Assembly: GCF_001420995.1 (NCBI RefSeq)
Contig: NZ_CP012184.1
Coordinates: 666,501 to 730,500 of the forward strand
Origin: Pseudonocardia sp. EC080619-01
GTDB taxonomy: Bacteria; Actinomycetota; Actinomycetes; Mycobacteriales; Pseudonocardiaceae
Length of the DNA stretch: 64,000 nucleotides
Reading direction: 5' to 3'
In this document: one piece after another, positions 1-8,784 of the stretch
Position numbering within the stretch: position 1 is the stretch's first letter
Layout: each line of letters starts with the position of its first letter
Position numbers and translations under genes: made by a program
Notes under the pieces: model-generated
The model's input: only the letters and a program-made list of their open reading frames with translations
Told to the model about the DNA's origin: nothing
Databases searched by the model: none

Positions 1-1
1 C

Positions 2-508
2 CAGGAGTCGGCGTTCCGGTTCATGAAGGAGGCCGGGGCGCACGCGGTGAAGCTGGAGGGCGGCGCCCGGTTCGCACCGCAGATCGAGGCGCTCACCGCG
101 TCCGGCGTGCCGGTGATGGGGCACCTGGGGTTCACACCGCAGAGCGAGCACGCGCTCGGCGGCTTCCGCATCCAGGGCCGGGGCGACGCCGCCGACGCAC
201 TCGTCGAGGACGCGCTGGCGGTCCAGGAGGCGGGGGCGTTCGCCGTCGTGCTGGAGATGGTGCCCGCCGACGTCGCGAAGCGGGTCACCGGTGAGCTGCG
301 GATCCCGACCGTGGGGATCGGCGCCGGCCCGGACTGCGACGGCCAGGTGCTGGTGTGGTCGGACATGGCCGGCATGAACCGCGGCAGGGTCCCCCGCTTC
401 GTGCGGCGCTACGCCGAGGTCGGCTCGGTGCTGCACGACGCAGCGGCCGCCTTCGCCGCCGACGTCCGCGGCGGCGAGTACCCCGCGGAGGAGCACAGCT
501 ACCGCTGA
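2..508 (+). CDS. panB: 3-methyl-2-oxobutanoate hydroxymethyltransferase, 3' part
   Basis: C-terminal 168 residues of PanB, the cytosolic enzyme that moves a hydroxymethyl group from methylene-tetrahydrofolate to 2-oxoisovalerate, giving ketopantoate for pantothenate and CoA synthesis. The frame is open from base 2, so the start codon and the N-terminal part with the two metal-binding aspartates lie left of the window. Visible signatures are [10 protein letters not shown] with the substrate-contacting Lys, [15 protein letters not shown] whose Glu is the family's catalytic acid, and the GIGAG loop. The C-terminus is of normal length, so truncation is only by the window edge. The next gene is convergent; no other pantothenate gene is seen. 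Confidence 0.95.
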   Translation, partial: QESAFRFMKEAGAHAVKLEGGARFAPQIEALTASGVPVMGHLGFTPQSEHALGGFRIQGRGDAADALVEDALAVQEAGAFAVVLEMVPADVAKRVTGELRIPTVGIGAGPDCDGQVLVWSDMAGMNRGRVPRFVRRYAEVGSVLHDAAAAFAADVRGGEYPAEEHSYR

Positions 509-529
509 GCCGCGGTCCGGCCGGTGCGT

Positions 530-1687
530 CTACAGGGCCGCCGGCCGGACCTGTGCCGCGACGCCGGTGATCCCGCCACCGGAGCGGTACCGGGCGAGCA
601 TCCGGCCGGCCGGGGTCTCCCGGCGGCCGAGCCGTTCGCGCAGCAGCGCGAGGCGGTCGTCGTGACCGGGCTCGTCCCGCAGGGCGGCCGTGGCGGCGTC
701 GAGCACGGCCTGCGACCCGGCCCGGGTGCCGGGGTCGGTCCAGCCCCGCAGCGCGGAACGCCGGTGCGCGACCGCGTCCGGCGTGCGCCGGCGCCCGGGC
801 AGCGTGGTGTCCCGCAGCAGCCCGGCGAGCAGCGACAGCAGCGCGCCGGGCAGGCCGGTGCCGCAGCCGTCGGCCGGCTCCTCCCCCGGCACGACCGCGA
901 CCGCGTCGAAGGCCTTGAACTCGATCCGGCCGATCTCGCCGGGGATGCCGGCGTGCCGCACCAGGCTGGGGTCGGTCGGCAGCAGCGGGGCGTCCGGCTC
1001 GAGGTAGGCCAGTGCGGCCGGACGGGCCCCGGTGCGGCGCGACGTCCGTGCCGACAGCCCGCCCCACGGCCGCCCGTCCCGGAACGGCGACGAGAACGAC
1101 CACGGCACCAGGTAGGGGCTGTAGTAGGTGAGCTTGGCCGCCGCGTCGGCGAGCACCGCCGGATCGCTCCCGGCCTCGGGGAACGACAGGTTGAGGTCCG
1201 GCCCCCAGGTGACCATGTGCAGCGGGGCGGTGCGCTCCTCCGGGGAGGACGCCATCAGCGCCCGCTCGCAGGCGTTCGGCGGTGGATCCAGCTGGTAGGA
1301 CGACCGCACCGGATGGTGGCCGATCGCCACCGGCCGCAGCGCGTGGCGGGCGGCGACCTCGGCGAGCAGCACCGCGTCCGCCGCCAGCGCGGCCTCGGTG
1401 GCCTCCACCGAGTCGTGCACGACGGTCCGGATCTCGATGCCCTTCGGCTCGAACCGCAGCAGCTCGCCCTGCTCGCCGAGCCGCTCGTAGCCCTCGGCGT
1501 ACCAGCGCTTGCGGCGGATCCCGGCGTCGCCGATCCGCAGGTCGGCCTGGTCGCCGGGGAGCTCGGGCAGCTGGGCCACGACGGCCGCGACCTCGTCGTG
1601 GCCCAGCACGGTGAAGTCCGCCAGCGAGCCGTCCGGCCGCACGAGTGCCAGCTCGTGCTCGATCCCGTACCGCGCCGCGCCCCGCAT
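530..1687 (-). CDS. glutamate-cysteine ligase family protein (GCS2 type)
   Basis: Predicted 385-aa ATP-dependent carboxylate-amine ligase of the GCS2 family, which joins glutamate to cysteine (gamma-glutamylcysteine). The N-terminus has the family opening YGIEHELALV, and the middle has YSPYLVPWSFSSPF and GEIGRIEFKAFD, which to my memory fit the cyanobacterial GshA-like branch better than the YbdK branch. The start at 1687 was chosen over an ATG at 1735 because a G-rich Shine-Dalgarno run precedes it and the family homology begins there. Actinobacteria make mycothiol rather than glutathione, so the product may serve ergothioneine (EgtA role) or another gamma-glutamyl compound; no egt genes are nearby. 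The exact substrate is unproven. Confidence 0.75.
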   Translation of the reverse strand: MRGAARYGIEHELALVRPDGSLADFTVLGHDEVAAVVAQLPELPGDQADLRIGDAGIRRKRWYAEGYERLGEQGELLRFEPKGIEIRTVVHDSVEATEAALAADAVLLAEVAARHALRPVAIGHHPVRSSYQLDPPPNACERALMASSPEERTAPLHMVTWGPDLNLSFPEAGSDPAVLADAAAKLTYYSPYLVPWSFSSPFRDGRPWGGLSARTSRRTGARPAALAYLEPDAPLLPTDPSLVRHAGIPGEIGRIEFKAFDAVAVVPGEEPADGCGTGLPGALLSLLAGLLRDTTLPGRRRTPDAVAHRRSALRGWTDPGTRAGSQAVLDAATAALRDEPGHDDRLALLRERLGRRETPAGRMLARYRSGGGITGVAAQVRPAAL

Positions 1688-1864
1688 CGATCCCCCCGGT
1701 GTCCGTCCGGTGATGCACCGTACCGCCGGGCGCACCCGGTGCCGGTGTGATCCGTTCCCGGCCCTCGCTCACCCGTTCCGCCCTGGACAACACCGGGCGG
1801 AGGGGTCAGCCTGGTGACGGCGGCCACACGAGGTCCGCCCGGAGCCCGGAACACGGGAGGCGTC

Positions 1865-2032
1865 ATGAGGCTGGGCCGCAAGATCTCCGAGGGGTACGCC
1901 GTCGACCACGAGGCCGACCGGCTCGCCGCCGCACAGGACCGACCGGAACCCGCCCCCGCCCCACGGCCCGAGCTCACCGGGTGGTCGGCGGCCACCGAGG
2001 AGCCGGCCCGGACGGGTTCGCGCGAGGACTGA
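1865..2032 (+). CDS. small hypothetical protein
   Basis: A 55-aa acidic, proline-rich protein starting MRLGRKISEGYAV with no recognisable domain, signal peptide or membrane segment. The start is supported by a GGGAGG ribosome-binding site five bases upstream of the ATG. It ends one base before the GTG of the next gene, so the two are almost certainly co-transcribed and translationally coupled. I do not recognise the family; the good Shine-Dalgarno and tight spacing are the main reasons for calling it a gene. Confidence 0.5.
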   Translation: MRLGRKISEGYAVDHEADRLAAAQDRPEPAPAPRPELTGWSAATEEPARTGSRED

Positions 2033-2033
2033 C

Positions 2034-2813
2034 GTGCCCAGCGGTCTCTTCCGCCGCGCACCGCAGGAGCACCCGGCCGGTCCGCTGGAGGGGCACAAGC
2101 TCGCGTTCCCGATGCTGTCCGCGGACGGGACGACGGCCGGGTTCAGCGGTGTCACCCTCGGGCGTGCGCACGTCTACCGCACGGTCGACGACGCGCTGTG
2201 CGCCCACGGCTGCCGGCACGCGTGCCCGTCCCGCTGGTGCGACTGCGGCTTCTACTGCTTCCACTCCGACGCCGACGCCCGCGAGCTGGCCTGCGCACCC
2301 GAGCACCAGGGTGCTGTCCTGCTCGAGGTCGCGGTGTCCGGCCGGTTCCGGCGCTACGAGCTGGGACTGCGCTACTCCCGGCAGCGGGTCCGGTCGGTCC
2401 GGATGCGGCCGTGCCGCTGCGGCGCGGGCGTCTCGGCGCTCGCCGACACCGGCTCCGGGCAGCACGGCTGGCGGCGGCTGGAACCGGTGTGCGGGCGCTG
2501 CGCGGGGGCCCGGCCGGTGCTGACGCCGGAACGGTTCACCCGCCTGGCCGGGGTGCTCCTGCTGCCCGACGACGTACCGGCCGGACCGCTGGTACCGGCC
2601 GGGGACGCCGTCCCCACCGGGCCGCACCCGCTCGACGACTCGGCGTTCGGTGCCCCGCCCCTCCCCGACTCCGGTGACCCGGTCGCGACGGCCGGGGCGG
2701 TCGCGGTGCTCACGGCCGAGATGGCGCTGCTGCAGGCGCGGCTCGACGAGATGGCCCGGCAGCTGGGGCGGGCCACCGCCCGGCTGGACGAGCTGGAGGG
2801 CCGGGACCTCTAG
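2034..2813 (+). CDS. cysteine-rich hypothetical protein with C-terminal coiled coil
   Basis: A 259-aa protein of unknown function, read from a GTG one base after the preceding small gene. Eleven cysteines cluster in three patches: Cys56, 60, 64, 69, 71, 75 and 87; Cys127 and 129 (CRC); and Cys153 and 156 (CGRC). The last two pairs could together form a zinc ribbon. Residues 165-215 are proline-rich linker, and residues 220-257 form a regular heptad helix likely to make a coiled coil. There is no signal peptide, so it is probably cytosolic. Its stop overlaps the stop of the convergent isomerase gene by a few bases. A metal-binding oligomeric scaffold is a guess only. Confidence 0.7.
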   Translation: MPSGLFRRAPQEHPAGPLEGHKLAFPMLSADGTTAGFSGVTLGRAHVYRTVDDALCAHGCRHACPSRWCDCGFYCFHSDADARELACAPEHQGAVLLEVAVSGRFRRYELGLRYSRQRVRSVRMRPCRCGAGVSALADTGSGQHGWRRLEPVCGRCAGARPVLTPERFTRLAGVLLLPDDVPAGPLVPAGDAVPTGPHPLDDSAFGAPPLPDSGDPVATAGAVAVLTAEMALLQARLDEMARQLGRATARLDELEGRDL

Positions 2814-3577
2814 AGCCAGACCGGCAGCGGGGCGGGACGGTTGCCGTCGGCGTCGCGCAGGCCCTTGCCGAACGGACGGCCGAGGAGCCAGGCGATGAGG
2901 TCCGGCGCCCGGCCCCGGATCGTGCCGAGGTCACCGGGCTCGGCGCCGTCGGCGGTGGCCGGTCCCGGCCCGAACTCGCGCACCTGACCGGTCCGCGACT
3001 CCTCCAGCCGGACGTGCGGGCAACCGGGACGCTGCTCCAGGGTCCCGGCGACGTCGGCGACCAGCACCTTCCGCATCGGGATCGGCAGGTCCTTGAACGA
3101 CGCGCCGACGTCGAGATCGACGGCGTGCACCCACACCTCACGAGCTCGCGCCCAGGGCACCGCGGTTGCCGGGATCTCGACGTCCTGCGCGTTGCGGACC
3201 CGGGCCGACCAGGCCTTCTCCGGCATCGCACGCACGGCGTCGGCGAGCCGGTCCGAGGTCGCGACGACGTCGGCGCGGATCTGCTCGGGGCTGCGCGCCG
3301 CACCGGCGGCGATGTCGGCGTCCCGCGCCTGCGGGTCCCGGTAGGCACGGGTCTCCTCCCCGGTGCTCGCCCAGTGCAGGAGATTGATCATCGCGTCGGC
3401 GTTGCGGGCCACGTGGGTGAGCACGTGCGCCCGGCTCCAGCCGGCGAGCAGCGACGGCGCGCCGAACGCCTCGTCGCCCATCCGCGTCATCAGCCCCCGC
3501 AGGTGGGCCTGGCCGTCGCCGGCCCAGGCCAGCGAGTCCGCGAGCGGCGGGGGTACCGCGACCGGGGCGTCGGTCAC
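2810..3577 (-). CDS. mycothiol-dependent maleylpyruvate isomerase family protein
   Basis: About 255 aa, of the actinobacterial DinB-like four-helix family that includes mycothiol-dependent maleylpyruvate isomerase (maleylpyruvate to fumarylpyruvate). The N-terminal domain shows the typical LLAGWSRAHVLTHVARNAD stretch with the conserved His, and WVHAVDLD supplies another metal-ligand region; a C-terminal SCP2-like domain follows. The GTG at 3577 overlaps the stop of the upstream FAA hydrolase gene (GTGA), implying coupling; a GTG at 3604 with a GAGGGG Shine-Dalgarno is an alternative. With the adjoining hydrolase it would form the last two steps of gentisate breakdown. The ring-cleaving dioxygenase is not in the window, so the family's other roles remain possible. 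Confidence 0.75.
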   Translation of the reverse strand: MTDAPVAVPPPLADSLAWAGDGQAHLRGLMTRMGDEAFGAPSLLAGWSRAHVLTHVARNADAMINLLHWASTGEETRAYRDPQARDADIAAGAARSPEQIRADVVATSDRLADAVRAMPEKAWSARVRNAQDVEIPATAVPWARAREVWVHAVDLDVGASFKDLPIPMRKVLVADVAGTLEQRPGCPHVRLEESRTGQVREFGPGPATADGAEPGDLGTIRGRAPDLIAWLLGRPFGKGLRDADGNRPAPLPVWL

Positions 3578-4413
3578 CGCAGGGCCCGTGCCACGTTGCG
3601 GCACTCCCCGATCCCCTCGACCGCGGTGACGATCTCGCAGCCGTCGGTGAGGTAGCGCGGGGGCGTGCGGGCGTCGCCGACACCGCCCGGGGTGCCGGTG
3701 GCGATGACGTCGCCCGGGTTGAGCGTGAGGATCGTCGACAGGTAGACGATCAGGTCGACGACGCCGAACACCAGCTGGTCGGTGGTGGAGTCCTGCATGG
3801 TCTCGCCACCGAGCTCGGAACGGATGCGCAGCGCGCCGCCGTCGGCCGGGTCGGCGGTGAGCTCGTCCGGGGTGACGAGCTCGGGGCCCAGCGGCGTCGA
3901 GTGCTCCCAGGTCTTGCCCTGCAGGAACTGCTTCGTGCGGCGCTGGTAGTCGCGCATGCTAACGTCGTTGAGCACCGTGTAGCCGGCGATCGCGGCCCGC
4001 GCGGACTCGGCGTCGGCGTGCCGGACGGCCTGCCCGATGACGACCGTCAGCTCGGCCTCGAAGTCGACCCGGTCGGACTCGGGGGGCAGCTCGATCTCGT
4101 CGCGGGCGCCGATCAGCGCCGGGGCGAACTTGCCGAAGATCGTCGGGTACTCCGGCAGCTCGTTGCCCATCTCGAGCACGTGGTCGCGGTAGTTCAGGCC
4201 GACGCAGATGATCTTCTCGGGCGAGGGGACCAGCGGGGCGAGGTCCAGTGCCGCCGCGTCGTGCACCGGTCCGTCGGCGGTCGCGGCGTGCTCGGCCCAG
4301 TCCGGGCGCTCGAGCAGCGCGCGGACGTCGGCCTCCCCCGTCTCGACGGCGCTGTCGCCGTCCACACGCACCGCCCGGTGCCCGGTCGCGGTCCGGATCG
4401 TCGCGAGCCTCAT
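3574..4413 (-). CDS. fumarylacetoacetate hydrolase (FAH) family protein
   Basis: A 279-aa cytosolic FAH-fold hydrolase acting on C-C bonds of acylpyruvate-type substrates. The catalytic core is plain: KIICVGLNYRDH, then the acidic metal ligands in FEAELTVVIG, and the C-terminal GDVIATGTPGGVG loop. The ATG at 4413 has a GAGGAGGGG ribosome-binding site; the longer frame upstream lacks homology. Its stop overlaps the start of the maleylpyruvate isomerase-like gene, so the two are one translationally coupled unit. In that company fumarylpyruvate (gentisate pathway) is the likely substrate, but FAH proteins of this length also act on fumarylacetoacetate or oxaloacetate, so the substrate is inferred from context. 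Confidence 0.85.
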   Translation of the reverse strand: MRLATIRTATGHRAVRVDGDSAVETGEADVRALLERPDWAEHAATADGPVHDAAALDLAPLVPSPEKIICVGLNYRDHVLEMGNELPEYPTIFGKFAPALIGARDEIELPPESDRVDFEAELTVVIGQAVRHADAESARAAIAGYTVLNDVSMRDYQRRTKQFLQGKTWEHSTPLGPELVTPDELTADPADGGALRIRSELGGETMQDSTTDQLVFGVVDLIVYLSTILTLNPGDVIATGTPGGVGDARTPPRYLTDGCEIVTAVEGIGECRNVARALR

Positions 4414-4561
4414 CGTGCGCGCCCCTCCTCGAGTGTCGCCGTCTGCGTCCGGCGCAGAGTCTGCGCCACCGCGGGCGGGAACGGGAGTCAGGGGGTGGGT
4501 CGGGGCCCGCCGGGCCCCCGTGCCGGGCCGCACCGCGGGGTGGGTGCGGCCCGGTGGCGGG

Positions 4562-6952
4562 TCAGATGGCGGCCTCGTCGTCACCGCCCCCGCCACGGAC
4601 CGGCAGGTCGCCGAACACCTCCGGCGGCTCCCGCCACGCGTCCTGCGGGGCGCCGGCGCGGGCCGCCGACACCGCCCGCCACACCCGCTCCGGGGTGCAC
4701 GGCAGGTCGATGTGCCGCACGCCGAGGTCGGACAGCGCGTCCACCACCGCGTTCTGCACCGCCGGGGTCGACCCGATCGTCGCCGACTCGCCGATCCCCT
4801 TGGCGCCCAGCGAGTTCAGCGGCGTCGGGGTCTCGGTGGTCGCGGTCTCGTAGTCGAACATGTCGGCCGCGGTCGGGATCGTGTACGCGGCGAGGCTGGA
4901 GGTCAGCGGCTGGCCCTCGTCGTCGTAGAGCACCTCCTCGTACAGCGCCTGCGCGATGCCCTGCGCCATGCCGCCGTGCTGCTGCCCCTCGACCAGCAGC
5001 GGGTTGAGGATCCGGCCGCAGTCGTCGACGGCGACGTGCCGCTTCGGTGTCACCCGCCCGGTGTCGGTGTCGACCTCGACGACCGACACGTGCGCCCCGA
5101 ACGGGAACGTGGCCCCCGCCTGCTCCGAGTCCAGCCCGACGTGCAGCTCCTCCCCCGTCGTCGCCGCCTGGGCGTGCACCTCGGGCCAGCCGACGGACGG
5201 GCCGCCGGGGACACCGGCGACGCCGAACCGGCCGTCCTCGGTGATCTCGACGTCGTCGGTCGAGGCCTCCAGCAGCGTCGCCGCGATCTTGCGGGCGCGG
5301 TCGTGGAGCTCGTGTGCGGCCTCGGCGACCGCGGTGCCGCCGAGCTGCAGCGACCGGGAGCCACCGGTGCCCGCCCCGCGCGGGACCCTCGCGGTGTCCG
5401 ACTGCACGTAGGTGATCTTCTCCAGCGGGATCCCGAGCCGGTCGGAGACCAGCATCGAGAACGACGTCGCGTGCCCCTGGCCGTGCGCCGAGGTGCCCGC
5501 GGAGACGGTGGCCGTCCCGTCGGCGTGGACGGTGACCGAGCCGTACTCGCCGCCGCCCCCGCCCGCGGTGACCTCCACGTAGGCCGCGATCCCGATGCCG
5601 AGCCGGACCGGGTCGCCCGCCTCGCGGCGGCGGGCCTGCTCGGCGCGCAGCTCGTCGTAGCCGGACAGGCGGAGCGCCTCGCGCAGCGGCAGGTCGTAGT
5701 CGCCGACGTCGTAGGTGGCGCCGGTCAGCGTGGTGTAGGGGAAGACGTCCGGGGCGAGGAAGTTGCGCCGGCGCAGCTCCACCGGGTCGATGTCCAGCTC
5801 GGCGGCGGCGACGTCGACCAGGCGCTCCAGGTGGGCCGCGGCCTCCGGACGGCCTGCACCGCGGAAGGCGCCCATCGGCGTCGTGTTGGTCAGGGCGGCG
5901 ACCGCGTCGTAGCGCAGCTTCGGGATGTCGTAGACGCCGGTGGCCATCAGGAAGGTCGTGCGCAGCGGCAGCGCGCCGCCGAAGCCGGCGTAGGCGCCGG
6001 CGTCGCCGATCACCCGGGTCCGCAGGCCGGTCATCCGGCCGTCGCGGGTCAGGCCGAGCTCGTAGTAGCCGACCTGGCCGCGGCCGTGCGGCATCGAGAC
6101 GAGGTTCTCCGAGCGCGTCTCGACCCAGGCCAGGGGACGTCCGAGCGCCCGTGCGGCGACGACGGTCGCGGTGTGCTCGGCGAGCACACCGGCCTTGGCG
6201 CCGAAACCGCCGCCGACGTGCGGGGCGATCACCCGGACCCGGTCGGTGTCCAGGCCGAGCAGGCCGGCGAGCTGCGCGCGGAACCCGTGCGGCATCTGGG
6301 TGGAGACGTGCACGGTCAGGTCGAAGTCGCCGTCGGCCGGGTCCGGGGCGGGATCGGCGAGGATCGCGTTGCCCTCCAGCGGGACCGCGGCCACGCGCTG
6401 GTTCACCATCCGGGCCCGGACGACGACCTCGGCGTCGTCCAGCGGGTCCGGCTCCGGGCCGCGCTCGCCCGCGGCGAGGTTGCTGCCCTGCTCGGGGAAC
6501 TGCAGCTCGGCGCCCTCGGCCAGGGCTGCCTCGGGGTCGGTGACCGCGGGCAGCGGGTCGTAGTCGATCTCGACGAGCTCGGTCGCGTCGACGGCGGCGG
6601 CCCGGCTGTCGGCGACCACCATCGCGACCGCCTCACCGACGAACCGCACCCGGCCGGTCGCCAGCGGCGGGCGCGGCAGGTCCGGGTTGAGCACCATCAG
6701 GCCGTGGTGGGCGGGCAGGTCGAGATCGGCCGCGGTGTACACGGCCAGCACCCCGGGCGCCGCCGCGGCCTCGGTGGTGTCGACGCCGGTGACCAGCGCG
6801 TGCGCCAGCGGCGAGCGGACGAAGGCGACGTGCGCGAGGGCGGGCGGGGCGCCGGCACCGTGCAGCAGGTTGCCGACGTAGGTGCTCGCGCCGGTGATCA
6901 GGTCGGCGTCCTCGACGCGGCGGACGGAGGTTCCCAGGATCGAGCCAGGCAT
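4562..6952 (-). CDS. molybdenum hydroxylase large subunit (xanthine dehydrogenase/form II CoxL type)
   Basis: A 796-aa molybdopterin-cytosine-dinucleotide-binding large subunit of the xanthine/aldehyde oxidase family. It opens with GTSVRRVEDADLITG, the hallmark of CoxL-like subunits, and has GGGFGAK and GAFRGAGRPEA. The latter occupies the position of the AYxCSFR active-site loop of true CO dehydrogenase, so this is not a form I CODH. The start at 6952 follows a -10-like TAGCGT by seven bases with no Shine-Dalgarno, suggesting a leaderless mRNA. Such subunits normally work with an FAD subunit and a 2Fe-2S subunit; neither is next to it, so the partners must be encoded elsewhere. The substrate is unknown. 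Confidence 0.85.
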   Translation of the reverse strand: MPGSILGTSVRRVEDADLITGASTYVGNLLHGAGAPPALAHVAFVRSPLAHALVTGVDTTEAAAAPGVLAVYTAADLDLPAHHGLMVLNPDLPRPPLATGRVRFVGEAVAMVVADSRAAAVDATELVEIDYDPLPAVTDPEAALAEGAELQFPEQGSNLAAGERGPEPDPLDDAEVVVRARMVNQRVAAVPLEGNAILADPAPDPADGDFDLTVHVSTQMPHGFRAQLAGLLGLDTDRVRVIAPHVGGGFGAKAGVLAEHTATVVAARALGRPLAWVETRSENLVSMPHGRGQVGYYELGLTRDGRMTGLRTRVIGDAGAYAGFGGALPLRTTFLMATGVYDIPKLRYDAVAALTNTTPMGAFRGAGRPEAAAHLERLVDVAAAELDIDPVELRRRNFLAPDVFPYTTLTGATYDVGDYDLPLREALRLSGYDELRAEQARRREAGDPVRLGIGIAAYVEVTAGGGGGEYGSVTVHADGTATVSAGTSAHGQGHATSFSMLVSDRLGIPLEKITYVQSDTARVPRGAGTGGSRSLQLGGTAVAEAAHELHDRARKIAATLLEASTDDVEITEDGRFGVAGVPGGPSVGWPEVHAQAATTGEELHVGLDSEQAGATFPFGAHVSVVEVDTDTGRVTPKRHVAVDDCGRILNPLLVEGQQHGGMAQGIAQALYEEVLYDDEGQPLTSSLAAYTIPTAADMFDYETATTETPTPLNSLGAKGIGESATIGSTPAVQNAVVDALSDLGVRHIDLPCTPERVWRAVSAARAGAPQDAWREPPEVFGDLPVRGGGGDDEAAI

Positions 6953-7095
6953 GCGTCCCACGCTAGCGCCGGCGACCACCGACGGCGACCGGAAACGGAG
7001 GGCCGTCCGGTTACGTCGGTGAGCGGTCCCCGTCACGCGTCGGCTGCGTCTCCACCCGCGGTCACGCCGAGGTCGCGCCCGGTAGCGTCCCGGTC
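6953..7095. promoter_or_regulatory. divergent leaderless promoters of the Mo-hydroxylase and fumarase genes
   Basis: The 143-bp divergent gap carries TAGCGT at 7083-7088 on the + strand and the same hexamer on the - strand at 6960-6965. Each ends exactly seven bases before the ATG of its gene, so transcription would begin at or within a base of the start codon. No ribosome-binding site precedes either ATG. Leaderless mRNAs are common in actinobacteria; the -35 regions are not clear. Confidence 0.5.
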
Positions 7096-8745
<1,650 letters not shown>

Positions 8746-8753
8746 CGCGTGGC

Positions 8754-8784
8754 GCCCCCGGCGGCTAGCGCAGCCGGCGGGGGC
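8754..8784. terminator. bidirectional stem-loop between fumarase and acetyltransferase genes
   Basis: Arms 8754-8766 and 8772-8784 pair over 13 positions with one mismatch around a five-base loop. The hairpin lies between convergent genes and contains the stop codon of the - strand gene (8765-8767). There is no U tract, as is usual in high-GC actinobacteria. Confidence 0.55.

Noticed and set aside
4562..6952. Annotation of the Mo-hydroxylase as carbon monoxide dehydrogenase
   Set aside because: The active-site loop is GAFRGAGR and lacks the Cys-containing AYxCSFR motif of form I CODH.
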